A DNA stretch of 64,000 nt, from the NCBI RefSeq assembly GCF_964204645.1, contig NC_134028.1, forward strand, positions 23,162,153-23,226,152, written 5' to 3'. The translations under genes were made by a program, and so were the position numbers. Every line of letters starts with the position of its first letter. Position 1 is the first letter of the stretch. The notes under the pieces are model-generated. The model was not told the DNA's origin, did no database searches, and saw only the letters and a list, made by a program, of their open reading frames with translations. Positions 47,901 through 58,619 of the stretch are shown one piece after another. The DNA comes from Tubulanus polymorphus. Taxonomy: Eukaryota; Nemertea; Palaeonemertea; Tubulaniformes; Tubulanidae.

Positions 47901-50900
47901 TTAAAACCCCCTTCAATTTTGAGAAGTAGGCAATTAGAAATTATTTGGGTAGTGTTTGCTTAAGCCCAACGCACACGGCACCGAAAAAACGTTTTTTACT
48001 CGTGAAAAAATGTTTTCGATGTTTTTTGTTATGGCATGTGCGGGGAGGCAAAACGAAAAGCACCCAACTTCTGAACATGTTTTCTGTTTCGGCGAAACAA
48101 ATGTTTTGCCGTGTGCGTTAGGCTTTACAAAACTGCCAAAGTTAGGGTTTTCCAAGATAAGAAGTACTGATTTAAGAGGAGTCTACAGTAATTGGGATAC
48201 GAAAATGATGCAGATGCTTCCCTGAAATCTTCTCCTTTGAAAAAATCCTTGAAAACTGCTCATATCCAGGAACGACTGATCTGTAGGAACCCTGCAGGAG
48301 AAAACCTCAGAAATTCTAGAATGCTTTGCGATATGCGTTATGGAAAGCATCGTTCTGTTTCAACGAGCTATTTGTTTCATATTTTGATTTTAGGTATCCG
48401 TAATGCTTTATTGGAAACGGAGGAACACGTGTGCCCGTTCTGTAAGAGTAACGGCGTCTCTCCGGACAGTTTGATCGCCAATCAATATCTACGTAAAGCC
48501 GTCATCAATTATCTAAATGAATCCGGCTACACGAAAGTACAGCCAACCCCTCTAGCACCTACCCAACCAGTGCAAATACAACAGGTTCGAATAGTTATTC
48601 ATTTTCGTCGTTAAATTCGATTACGGTAAGTCGCAGAAATGAATTACCGATGAAATTTTTCATTAAAGGCGCCGCCTGTTATGAATCATCCTCCGAACGC
48701 ACCGGTGATCAACAATCACCCGGCGCTCGACGTAGCCGGACCGCCGTCGTCGTCGACGATGATTCCGGTGAAGACGGCGGCGCCGGTGACCATCGCGGCG
48801 CCGTCGCAGATGCACACGACGCAATCGCTGCCGCCGAAACAAGGCGGCCATTCGTCGTACGAGCCGCCGGTGCCGGGATCGACTGGCGAGACCCCGGACG
48901 ACATATTCACAATCGGAACTATCGATAACAAAATAAGGTCAGAATCTCTGAATTTTATGTAGTGTTGAAGAATACGAAGTCCTGGTTGAGATTTTCATGT
49001 GAAAAATTGGTAGTTGTGAAAAAAATGTGAAAATTCTCAAAAGTCCGTGAAATTTCGCTAAATTGTATTTGCAGTAAATTTTGATATGGTTTTTCTGCAG
49101 AATGCTCTTTCTCTCTATTCACCTATAGAAGCTTATTTGCGAGTTTGGGAACTTGAATTTTATCGATCTCATTACCTTCGCTTCTTGGCAACTAGACGCA
49201 CTGTTGTTACTTTACGAGCCAACTCTATAGTTTTCCACTGTTTTCGTAATACTCAATGCAGAAAATACTCACATTTTGAAAATTTTCCAACGCGAAAAAT
49301 CCCGGTTTTAATCGTGTAAAATGTGGATAAAATGTAAAAACTGACTGAAAAAAATTCTGAGAACTCCACCGTACACGACTACGTATCTCACTCCTGTAAA
49401 TGTAATTTTATTGATTTGTTTACAGACATCGGCACGGATATACACATGATACAGTACCACCGGGTAATCTACCTGCTAATGCTCATGTTACCAATTCATC
49501 AAATGGCGGGGTAATTAATCATAGTCAACGATTCATATCTCTTGTTGTCGTCTTTGAAATGCGAGTTGTTTCTATATATCATTTGGGTTTTTTTTTTTTA
49601 GCCTCAAAGCGTACCTTCTATCGTAAAGGGCAGCTACCACTACAGCGACCCTAATGCCCCTCCTGGTAAGCATATGAAAGCCTTGAAATCAGGGAAAAGT
49701 CTAGAACATTTTTTTTCTCAAAAAGAGTTTTTTAAAATAAAATCCTAAAAATCAGGGAAATTTGTTAAGATAGTTAGATCCAGCATATAATCATACAGTT
49801 TCTGTCTGTTTCACGTATTTGACTGTGTTAATGAATTGAAGTCTTAGCAGATCAAGTCAGGGAAAACTATTTAGGCTAGGCCTATATGTCAGTGAAAAGT
49901 GAGGGATAAATGGCCGCCCTGTTATGGCTCGTCTTGTCTGGATGGTTACTGAACTGGTATTCATAAATTTGTTTTTCTATATATAGGTTTGCGACCGGGT
50001 TTACCCCCTGGAATAATACCCCCAGGAGCTCCTCTGTAAGTTCAAACATCAATATTAATTGATTTCCATAGACAAGTGGCTGTCCAATATCAATAGTAGA
50101 TAAAAACCCACAATAAAAAGAAAAACTATCTGGTAGCTTAACGTTTCAACTCAATTCTCTGAGCCATTTTCAAAAACAGTTTTTGAAAATGGCTATCGCG
50201 AGTTTTTCTTTTTATTGTGGGTTTTTATCTACTATCAATATTAATGGTTCACACGTTACGATAACAGATCCTGATTTCAGAAAACTGATTTCATACATTG
50301 TAGAAGGCCGTTTATGCCTCTTAGACCTCCGATTAGACCGGGATTCATGCCACCGCCGGGAATTCCTCCGGCTACGTTTCCTCCGCGACCGCCGCTGCGT
50401 CCGGGTTTCATTCCGCCGCCGATGACGAAGGAAGAATTTTATCGCGAGCAGAAACGCATGCAAACCATGATGCGCCAGGACAAGTGAGTGAAATAAACAT
50501 TCACTAGACTTTCCATGAAATTGTGTAAAACCCTGGGCCTAGTTGCACAGTCGTGACTTAAGTGCAAAAGTGGTCTTAAATCTTAAGACTGGTTGAGTAT
50601 AGAACTAAGTTGGTCTTAGACCAGTCTTAAATCTAAGCCATGACTATGCAACTGGCCCCTGGTCATATAGAGAAACCCACACTAACAGAGCTGCCAACTG
50701 TTCCTGATTTTCAGTATTTGTTACTATTCCATGACAAGAAATGCTGATTTGATTTGTTTGATGCATAAATATGAAAGATGTAAATGAGAGTCTAACTGTT
50801 GAATACGGCTGCTTTCATATTTCAATGAAATGTTACTGAAAAAACTCAGTACTGATAGCGCTTTGCAGAGGTTGGCAGCCCTGCGAGAAAGATGAAATCC

Positions 50901-53900
50901 GTAAGTTTTCCTTAAAGCTAAAGTTTATTTTATTTTATAAATTATTAGCTTAAAGGAAACTTTTCTCACTTCATATTTCTCGTTTAATCAGTGTGCAATT
51001 CTGTACATATTCCGCACAACGCGTTGTTAGTCTTTCCCCGATTGAGGATATATGTGTTTTGAATATCTCTTGCAGGAAGCCGGTCGATCCTATCGATTTA
51101 TTCGCCAAAGAACTGCTGGAAAAACGAAGACGATCGAAGAGTCGAAGTCGAAGGTAAATTTTGTAAAATCTCGAGCTGTTTTTAATGAGTCAACGGTTTA
51201 TTAAACACATCAATGATAATAATAATAATGATAATAATAATAATAATAATAATAATAATAGTGATAATGATTTAATTTCTTACTTAGTGCACTCCTACAC
51301 ATGTAATCAGTGCGCTTTATGTCAGTATTTAAACATGAGCCGATAGAATAATACAGTGGAACCTCCTTATAATGAACTTCACGGGACCAGAAAATCTGTT
51401 TGTTTAACCAATAGTTTGTTATATCCAGTGAAAAATTATTGAAATTTTTTCCTAGTTCGGATGAGATTTTAGTTTGTAAATAACCCATAGATCGTTATGA
51501 GGTCTTTGTTAATGAGGTTCCATTGTAATTAAAAATGCTTGTAGGATAATTATTAGCGTTTGTTATTGACATCGTTACCGTTTATTAATTACAGTCCGTA
51601 TTACCAATCGTCTAAAACACGCGTCCACTCGCGCTCACCTCGTCGATCGTCGAGGTCGCGTACGCGGTCACCGGCGACGCGACCTCGACCGGCTCGTTCG
51701 TACAGTCGATCGAGAACTAGGTCGCCGCGACCTCGTTCTAGAACGCGCTCGCCGAGACCGCGCTCGAGAACGAGGTCTCGTACGCGTTCCAGGACCAGAT
51801 CTCGGACGCCGGTCAAAAGAGTGAAAAGGTTTGTTATTTTAAATCTGTAAGATCAGTCATAAAATCCTACAATTGGGTACCAGCACCTACTGTGGCAATC
51901 GAGGATTCCACTTATGGCAGGCGAGGAACGACCAGGTTTGCTAGTGGTAACTCGGTTACCACACTCCAATTTCTTCTGCATTTCAACTTTTCTCATTGTG
52001 GAATCATTTTTAGTAAAACTTTACCATACACTCATTGGGGACGTCAATCCCATATCTATTTGATGATTTGTTTGGCTTAATTTCCATTTTGGAACCTAAA
52101 AATCACGTTCAAAGTTCATCGAAAATGAACTGATTTTCACTATCTATAACTGAGTGCATTGTTGCGCCATCTGGTGTGTGCCGGTATCCCATTGTTGAAA
52201 GACTTAAAAAGTTTATTTAGAATAGTAGAAATATTGCATGGAAAACTGTGCTATACGAATGAATATTTATTAAAGAAGAATTAACATATATTGCAGGTCA
52301 TACACGCCGAGATCAAGGTCGAGGAGTCCGAGAGCACGAAGTCCGAGGCCGCGTTCCCGAACGCGATCGCGCACGCCACCACCGCCGCTGAAAAAACGAT
52401 TACGAAGCCGTAGTAAATCGCGATCGAGAGTTCGTTCGAGGTCGCCGATCCGACGACGTTCGATATCGCCGTACGCGTCGCGACGACATCCGTTACGCAC
52501 GCCGGTACGTCGGCCTCCGATGCGGCGCCCTCGCTCGCGATCGCCCGGGTACATACACGACGGCTGGCCTCCGCCGCCGCCGCCGCCGCATCCGCAGGGT
52601 TATAGAGACAGAGACTGGCCGCCGCACGCTCGGTTCTCACGATCTCCGGAACGATATCCGTATTCTCCGTACGGCGCGCCTCCACCTCATCCACATCCTC
52701 CGCCTTCGTTTTATCCATCTCCGTAAGTACGACCGAAAACTGTCAACTTCAGTCAAACCCGCTTAATTCGGAGCGGCTTAATCCGGGTTTCAATCTAATC
52801 TGTATATTATTTACGGTCCATCTATACATGAATGTATGTAAATAAATGATGTTGAATCCAGATTTCTCATAAATCGGATGAATTTCATCGGTCAAAACTG
52901 ATTCGAATTAAGCGGGTTAAACTGATTTGGCTATGACTACTATGTTGAGAGTAGTTCCTTCTCTAATTAAGAGCTCAACTACGCGATCAAAACAATAACA
53001 AAACACTCTGAATAATTTCTACTTCATTATCAATTAGACTATTATTTCTGATGTCAAATTACTATCATTTTTGGTGAAAACTCTTGGTGAAACAATTTGA
53101 ATTAGAGTAATCAGGTCATCTGTTCTGGTTCGGTTGTATTTCAATTATTTGAAAATTCTCCTCAATCGTCTGATTTCAGGTACGGATACGAAGACTACTA
53201 CAGAGATCATTACAGTCGTGAAAATTACCCCCCTCCCCCGATGTATCCGCCGCACGTATCACCTCAGCGTAAACCTCAACCGCAGCCGTTACCGCCGGGA
53301 GCGAGTCCCGAGACGTACATCCTTCAACAACCGCCGCACGACGCGATGAGCGAGAAAAACGACGACAAAGAAGCGGCGCATAATCGTAGAGACGGCAGAC
53401 GTCGAAGGGACGAGAGGAAAGAGGCTACGAACAGCAGCACCGGCGGCAGTCGGGGTCGACACGGCGATAGTAAAACCGGCGATCGACACGACAGTCATCA
53501 TCGAGACTATCACGAGCGTAACCACGGCGATAAACACGACAACGACAACAAACGAAGCCACAATCGTAGTCGCCCGGACGGGGAACATCGCGGCGATCAT
53601 AAAAAAGACGATCGTAAGAATTCCGACGCGAAAGACGCCGCTTCGAAGGATCCTCAGAACGCGGATAAAGAAAGTAACGCGTCGAACGGCGACTCAGTTA
53701 AAAAGGAAAAGGCCATCGATGCGGCTGCGGGCGCGACTGCGAAAGAGGACACGGCGACTACGCCTTCGAAGAAGAAAATCAAGTTAACTCTGAATAAAAG
53801 AGCGTTCGATAAAACGCAACCTAAAGAAGAATCGAAATCCGAAGGTGCTAAGAATTCGGACTCCGAAAAAGCGCCCGTCGACGATCCTCCCGCGAGCGAA

Positions 53901-55953
53901 ACCGTCGCGAAGAAATCTAGTAAGAAACACAAGAAGAAAGACAAAGTTAAGAAGTCGAAGAAAGATAAAAGCAAGTCGTCGTCGTCGTCGGCGACGGAGA
54001 AGAAACGCTCGTCGAAAAGCGATTCGGCGAAGAAGAGAGAAAAACGCAAAACGTCGCAGCAAAGCGACGTCGCGAAGACGGACGACGATCGCGGGAAAGA
54101 GAGCGACGTTAAAACGACGACAAGCGAGAAGGAAATGGACACCGAGGAAGACGACACGAACGCCGAGTTGAAAGACGTCAGCGTCGACATCGCGGCCGAC
54201 GATATCGAACTCGCCGAGGCGACGCACTCGGAAACCGAGGAGATCGTCGAACGCAATAGTCAAAGCGCGGAAAAGGATCTGGAAGGATTACCGGAACTTT
54301 CCAAGTGGGAACGCGTCGGCGCGTCGGATTCGGCCAACGAGGACGACGGCCCGAAACATAAAACATCGCCTAAGAAACCTCTTCCGAGGTAAGTTCATAA
54401 TTTTGTAGATTATCAGGGTGGCACCTCTGATCTGGAGAACCTGGAAAACTCAAGAGAATCAGAAAAATCTAGAAAAAAAATTAGTGGAAAACTCGAAGAA
54501 AATGACAAATTTTACTGAAAACCTGGACAACTCATTCATTGAAAATAACACTATTGATCACGTGTTTCTTCATCAGTACGTGATTCAATGAAAAAAATGA
54601 ATGAATTTTAACATTTTAAACCTAGAAATTTCTGACTCACTCAGGGAATTTTGTATAATCACAAGATTCATGGGATTTGTAAATGGCTGGAAAGTGGCCA
54701 TTTCATTTTACCTGATAGTTCGTTTATATCCAGCATGTTAAAATTATCAAACTATTGTAATATTTGGCATGAAATTCTTTGTAATAACTGATAATTTCTC
54801 ATAGTACCTAAGGTCATTTTAACAAGGTTCCGCTGTACCAATCTTCATGTTTACTAATTTGACGCCACCTCAACAACTCTAAAGTGATAAAATTTGTGAA
54901 TTATTTTCCAGATCTGTGATAGACCGAGCTGAGAAAGCGATTACGAATAAACCATTCCGCGGATTACCGTCAGTCGTTCAGTCGTCGAGAGGACCGAGTC
55001 CGCCGAAAACGAAACCAGTGCGTCGCGTGTTCTTGGATACTGGAGTTGAAGACGGCAAGGTTCTAATCAAATCCAACTCCGATTTGCGTCATAAATTGGA
55101 GAGCGGTCGTAAAGATCGCGATCGCGGATGGAGCGGACGTAGTAGCGATAAATCGGATAGGGCCGATTCGGGACTCGTGGCGAAACCGTTGAAAATAAAA
55201 CGCGACCATCTCAGTAGCAGTTCAAGCGGTAAAGAGAAGAGCGCCGATAAGAGAAAAGTTGAGAAGGCGAGTGATAAAGACTCGAAAGAAGCTCGGAAAG
55301 ATTCTTCTTCTAAAAGTAAAAGTAGTAGTAGCCGCGATGGAGATAAAGATCAGAAATCTAGTTCTAAGGAGAAGAAAGAAGGCGACAGACGGAAGTCTTC
55401 ATCGGTTGAAACGGAACGGAAATCGGCTTCATCCGTTTCGACGTCAAAAACTAAACGCGAATCGGATAAATCTGAGAAAAGGAAAGACAGAGAAGATGAT
55501 AACGAAGATGAAGAGGGAGCGACGAAAAAGATGAAAACCGAGGAGTCTGCGGAGAAACCGCGTGAAAAGAGTAAGAGTAAAACTCCCGATTTGAAAGATA
55601 ACGTCGAAAATGCGGAAACGTCGGCAACAGCGGCGGATGACGATGACGATGACGAGGAGATAAAACGATTGGAGGAGCAGAAAAAAGCGCTCGATCGTAA
55701 AATATCGGTAATCGACGAGGCGAACTTCGAGCCGGATTATAACGAAAACACCGACGAAAGCGACGACGACGACGACGAGGACGGGAAAAGCGACGACAGC
55801 GATGACAGCTCGAACGACAGCGCGAAAGAAACGGCGGCGAAAAAGTCGGCGAAAAAAGTCAAACATAAAAAACACAAGAAACATAAGAAACACAAGAAGC
55901 ATAGCAGCAGTCATAAACACAAAAAACACAAGAAAACAACTAAAGAAGATTGA
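40742..55953 (+). CDS. RBBP6: E3 ubiquitin-protein ligase RBBP6
   Basis: A nuclear RING ligase known in vertebrates to bind p53 and Rb, promote ubiquitination, and join the pre-mRNA 3'-end cleavage machinery. I traced 19 coding exons with GT-AG introns; they sum to 4686 bases (1561 aa plus stop). Order: N-terminal DWNN ubiquitin-like domain (aa 1-~80), CCHC zinc knuckle (C162, C165, H170, C175), RING (C263 to C303), Pro-rich segment, EEFYREQKR motif, Arg/Ser region, and a Lys/Asp/Ser-rich tail with a KHKKHKK run near the end. ATG 40742 is the first ATG in its exon (from 40540), and MSYIYYKFKSSIDYDTITFD matches the family start. The protein is somewhat shorter than human (~1790 aa), the disordered tail being the shorter part. 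Downstream is a long 3' UTR. Identity is secure. Confidence 0.95.
41513..41567. repeat. 27-base near-perfect hairpin in RBBP6 intron
   Basis: The arms 41513-41539 and 41541-41567 are reverse complements apart from one or two positions, with almost no loop (AGAGTAGATT then AATCTACTCT at the centre). It lies between the second and third coding exons. Confidence 0.7.
41872..45873. other. RBBP6: RBBP6 large intron (4 kb)
   Basis: The longest intron in either main gene. It holds the candidate short-isoform 3' end (stop at 41911, AATAAA at 42458), an (AT)n run at ~42110-42135, a three-fold imperfect ~40-base repeat at 42861-42975 (GCTTACTTATG at the head of each unit), and a small inverted repeat near 43663-43713 (GGGAAAGCCCTTC with GAAGGGCTTTTCC). 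No further gene is seen. Confidence 0.6.
45996..46186 (+). mobile_element. hAT-like MITE, best-preserved copy
   Basis: Perfect 14-base termini CAGGGTGGCCACTT and AAGTGGCCACCCTG. Interior 160 bases carry GTCAGGGAA and AGCAAGTCAAATAAAAG. It lies in the RBBP6 intron after the 45874-45915 micro-exon. No clear 8-base target duplication seen. Confidence 0.8.
47963..48124. mobile_element. MITE with CAACGCACACGGCA termini
   Basis: AAGCCCAACGCACACGGCA on the left is mirrored by TGCCGTGTGCGTTAGGCTT on the right, with one or two mismatches. Interior is rich in TTTT/AAAA around GTTTT and CGAAA. It lies in the RBBP6 intron between the two RING exons. Confidence 0.75.
49690..49921 (+). mobile_element. Degraded hAT-like MITE, RBBP6 intron
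   Basis: Shares the short-subfamily interior (ATCAGGGAA, CATACAGTTTCTGTCTG, TAGCAGATCAAGTCAGG) and right end TGGCCGCCCTG; the left terminus is lost or abuts the exon donor at 49665. Confidence 0.55.
50093..50236. repeat. Foldback element with ~34-base perfect arms
   Basis: AGTAGATAAAAACCCACAAT onward at ~50095-50128 is the reverse complement of 50201-50233 (AGTTTTTCTTTTTATTGTGG onward). The centre holds a second palindrome around CCATTTTCAAAAACAG / TTTTTGAAAATGG. It lies in an RBBP6 intron. Confidence 0.75.
50532..50662. mobile_element. MITE with GGCC-AGTTGCACAGTC termini
   Basis: Left end GGGCCTAGTTGCACAGTC and right end GACTATGCAACTGGCCCC are inverted; the interior repeats CTTAAATCTTAAGAC as smaller palindromes. 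Related copies lie at ~17479-17640, ~24905-25042, ~30970-31100 and 56237-56374. Confidence 0.7.
51213..51268 (+). repeat. (AAT)n microsatellite
   Basis: About 18 AAT/GAT trinucleotides (AATAATAATGATAATAATAA onward) in an RBBP6 intron. Confidence 0.85.
51354..51525. mobile_element. pogo-like MITE with TA flanks
   Basis: CAGTGGAACCTC and GAGGTTCCATTG termini are inverted (one mismatch) and flanked by TA on both sides. Interior has TTATAATGAAC and TTGTTATATCC, typical of pogo/Tigger-related short elements. Confidence 0.7.
51595..54388 (+). other. RBBP6: RBBP6 coding exons 16-18: RS region and charged repeats
   Basis: Exons 51595-51828, 52297-52722 and 53180-54388. The first two are dense in Arg-Ser (for example RSRTRSPRPRSRTRSRTRS), followed by a Pro/His/Tyr-rich stretch (PPPPPPHPQGY). 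The third, 1209 bases, is Lys/Glu/Asp/Ser-rich and CpG-rich (TCGTCG and GACGAC runs). RS regions in this family link to splicing and 3'-processing factors. Long open frames on the other frames here are by-products of the codon bias. Confidence 0.88.
52750..52924. mobile_element. MITE with CAGTCAAACCCGCTTAATTC termini
   Basis: Left CAGTCAAACCCGCTTAATTC is mirrored by GAATTAAGCGGGTTAAACTG at the right end, with two mismatches. It lies in the RBBP6 intron before the 53180 exon. Ends in CAGT/ACTG as pogo/Tigger-type elements do. Confidence 0.75.
54414..54714 (+). mobile_element. hAT-like MITE, longer subfamily, RBBP6 intron
   Basis: Starts CAGGGTGGCACCTCTGATCT; right end AAAGTGGCCATTTCATTTTA then CCTG. 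Interior GTGATTCAATGAAAAAAATG matches the 21277 and 34228 copies. Confidence 0.65.
54912..55953 (+). other. RBBP6: RBBP6 last coding exon: Lys-rich tail
   Basis: Encodes the last ~347 aa: Ser/Lys/Asp-rich, with FEPDYNENTDESDDDD matching the family's conserved FEPDYNE block, and a terminal HKKHKKHKKHKKH run, seen also at the C-terminus of vertebrate RBBP6. Stop TGA at 55951-55953. Confidence 0.9.
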
Positions 55954-57790
55954 AATTGATAGTGATATATAACGGGGGCGTTTCACAACAGAATTAGGAA
56001 TATTCAACTTTTTTTTCGGTAAACCCTGTGAATAGTGTACGGTGGGACCTCGTTAAAAGCTTCCGAGGTCCAGAACATCTGCTGTTATAATCGAAAGTTT
56101 GTTCTATCCGGTATGATATGAAATGAGTTGTCTTACTGGGGATGAACTGGGATGTAAATCGTTATATAACAAGGTTGTTATTACATGGTACCACTGTGCG
56201 TAAGATTAGAAGATCAAATGAATCGGTATATTGAGATTCAAGGGCCAGTTCCATCGTCATGGCTTAGATATAAGACACATCTAAGACCATCTTAGTTCTA
56301 AAGCCAATCTAACCACAAGTCTTAAGATTTAAGATCACGTTTGCACATAAGTCTTGTCTGTGGAATCGGGGCCCCAGTGCTATAGAATCGAAAATCTTTA
56401 TCGGAAGTTTGTACCTGGAATTATGTACCGTTTCTGAATATACACGTAGCTTCTATCAGAATTAAACTCGATACTGACTTCAGTTTTGAAGAATGAAATG
56501 AGCAGCACGCATTGACGGTCCTGTTATATGTACTTAAAAAGAGTAAATGATTAATGATTAGTGAATACTTAGGGAGTGTTCAAATAGTACATACCGTTAA
56601 TATTGCCATTTTAGACCCCTCCCCGTACGAATTCGGTATGTATTTTATTGAACCCGCCTCCCCTTACCCGTACGTACATTATATACAAATTGTTGGCCTA
56701 CCTTTAATTGAAAAAGGCTAGCCGCTAGAATTTAATAGCGACTATGTACCTATCATATATAATCGCGTATATCTTAGAAGTGGGATGATATAAGGATACT
56801 GTCATTTGATACATGCATTATCTTCAAGATGTATATCTTATCTAATAGATATCTCTTGTCCAGTAAGTATGTACCGGTACATCTGCCTAATAAAAGACCC
56901 CATTCAGAAAAGTACGAACATTTTTCTTTAACCCTCCTCCCCTTGTACAAATTTAGTACATAATTTGTTTACCCCCAAACACTGTATGTACTATTTGAAC
57001 GCTCCCTTAACCATGTTTGTACGAAAGGCCGCATAAAGCGCAGTCGTACAGATATTTGGATACTGGTATTAACGTCATGCGCGCTGCTTCATGTAAACCG
57101 CATTTACCATGATCTCGAAATTAATTTTTCGTAAAGGGAAAACTGTTTCATAGTGATATTTGAGAAGTGATGGAAATGTTAAACTGCGAATACGCATGAA
57201 CAGTTTGTTCATAATCGATTTAAACGTACGTTCCTTGCGAGAGCAGACTAACAAATGTCTTTCTGCCTTAAACGTGATTTGGTACGTATGCATCGTAGGG
57301 TATTGTTGTTGAATAGTGAATATGGATTGAATTGTATGTAAAATAATAAATTAACTGTTTTGTAAATAGATATGTTCGTGTACACTATCAACAATTGATA
57401 TTGTGATAAAATCCTGGCAATTTGAATCCTGCGATTTGTTACCATAAAAGTGGGAGGAAAATTAGTCATGCGATGGCTAGATGTATAGATGTTTCATGAG
57501 AAATTATGTTTGAGAATACGATCGGTATAATGTAGATTCAATCATGATCAAATGTGATCGCTCTCTTTAAGTTGGAGGCTTTTTCAATGCAAAATGATTC
57601 GATTTGCTCACGATCTTGAGTGAAGAAATTGCGATTATTAATTTATTTTATCAAAATCAAACTGAAGGCAAGTTTGATTCCTGTTTGGTGGTATGTTTCA
57701 TCGTTCATTATTCCTGTAAATACATCGTGTATAATTTCAACTGTGTCTAGATGAAAATAAATTGGTAAATATTTTATAGATTGTGTTGAA
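55954..57790 (+). other. RBBP6: RBBP6 3' UTR
   Basis: AT-rich 3' region. AATAAA occurs at about 56889, 57346 and 57756-57761; the last, followed by a T/G-rich tract, would give a 1.8 kb UTR. Within it lie a pogo-like MITE (56040-56198), a GGCC-type MITE (56237-56374) and a larger MITE (56570-57008). No other gene is seen. Confidence 0.45.
56570..57008. mobile_element. MITE-like element, ~440 bases, in RBBP6 3' UTR
   Basis: TAGGGAGTGTTCAAATAGTA on the left is mirrored by TACTATTTGAACGCTCCCTTA on the right with one mismatch; both continue for ~25 bases. Interior is unusually long for the elements here, with GTACGAA and GTACATA motifs. Confidence 0.7.
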
Positions 57791-58222
57791 GATGATTTGA
57801 TTGGGATACAAGATGTCGCATGGATGAGAGGACTGATAAGAAATGACTCGAATAAGGATAGAAATAGGGATATGATATGACATGAGGGCTGGTGAGGACT
57901 TGTTGCTCAGTGAATTGGATATTGATGAATAAAGGATAGAAATAGGAATGTCCCAGGTTTGAACCCAGTCTATTGGCAGTGGTTTTGAGTGATTCTGATG
58001 CAGATACAGGTTGGCCAGGGATATTCCAGGTCCGAATCAATATTCCGAACTGATGCTGACAGACCACATGGATAATGAATTCAACAGCCGTGCCCTAATC
58101 TCGTTTACCACTGTCCTGAGGATAATTATTGATATCCTCAACCCAGGGAAAATGTATTTTTCAATAGTATCTAGTTTTATATGGAATTTGATGTGTAATT
58201 GTGCAAAGTGGCTTACACCATG
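57790..58222. other. Intergenic, no gene seen
   Basis: AT-rich DNA between the likely RBBP6 3' end and the inverted-repeat cluster. No exon or repeat is evident. Confidence 0.5.
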
Positions 58223-58619
58223 AGGTGCTGCCACTATGCTCATTGTTAGCGGATTTTTCATACACTAACACTAAGCGACTCTGGCAATTGAGTACTACCG
58301 CTCTATACCGTAAGGTGCTGCCGCTATGTACATTGGTAGCGGATTTTTCATGAACTATAAACTATACACTCATACACTCTCTCACTTATTCATTGCGATT
58401 ATCAAGTAGCTGATAAGTTGCATTAGATAGTAAAGAAGGTGCTATCCCTTCATTGCCAGAGTTGACTCAATGTTAGTGTATGAAAAACCGCTAACGATGA
58501 GCATAGCGGCAGCACCTCACGGTGGAGTGGCCAGCGTCGTAGATTGCCAGAGTATGTTCATAATAGTAATCTATTAGTGTATGAAAAATCCGCTAACGAC
58601 AAGCATAGCGGCAGCACCT
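58223..58619. repeat. Four-unit inverted-repeat cluster
   Basis: A ~45-base unit (AGGTGCTGCCGCTATG at one end, GCGGATTTTTCATACACTAA at the other) occurs forward at 58223-58267 and 58313-58356, and inverted at 58472-58517 and 58574-58619. Start-to-start spacing within each pair is 90 and 102 bases, with a 115-base middle. The pattern could fold in several alternative hairpins. Confidence 0.85.

Larger units (their letters stand above)
45874..48584 (+). other. RBBP6: RBBP6 coding exons 4-9: zinc knuckle and RING
   Basis: Exons 45874-45915 (a 42-base micro-exon, MAADQRLTFEQLRK), 46285-46373, 46780-46888, 47211-47353, 47617-47792, 48394-48584. Zinc knuckle CHRCGKAGHFITNC. RING from CSLCNDLLRDAVVIPCCGNS to CPFC, followed by LIANQYLRKAV, which resembles the family's helix after the RING. 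RINGs of this type bind E2 enzymes and zinc. Confidence 0.9.
48669..51153 (+). other. RBBP6: RBBP6 coding exons 10-15: Pro-rich linker
   Basis: Exons 48669-48937, 49426-49510, 49602-49665, 49987-50035, 50304-50483, 51076-51153. Low-complexity Pro/Thr/Ser/Gly sequence, then the conserved EEFYREQKR helix and DLFAKELLEKRRRSKSRSRS, which leads into the RS region. The exon at 48669 is CpG-rich, unlike the introns. Confidence 0.85.

Noticed and set aside
53289-54263. Minus-strand frames of 103-200 codons opposite RBBP6
   Set aside because: Shadows of Lys/Asp/Ser-rich, CpG-biased codons on the + strand; they lack family resemblance and cover one coding exon exactly.
55444-56007. 187-codon minus-strand frame opposite the RBBP6 tail
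   Set aside because: Antisense of the acidic/Lys-rich sequence yields a hydrophobic Val/Phe/Leu string that imitates membrane segments. No independent evidence.
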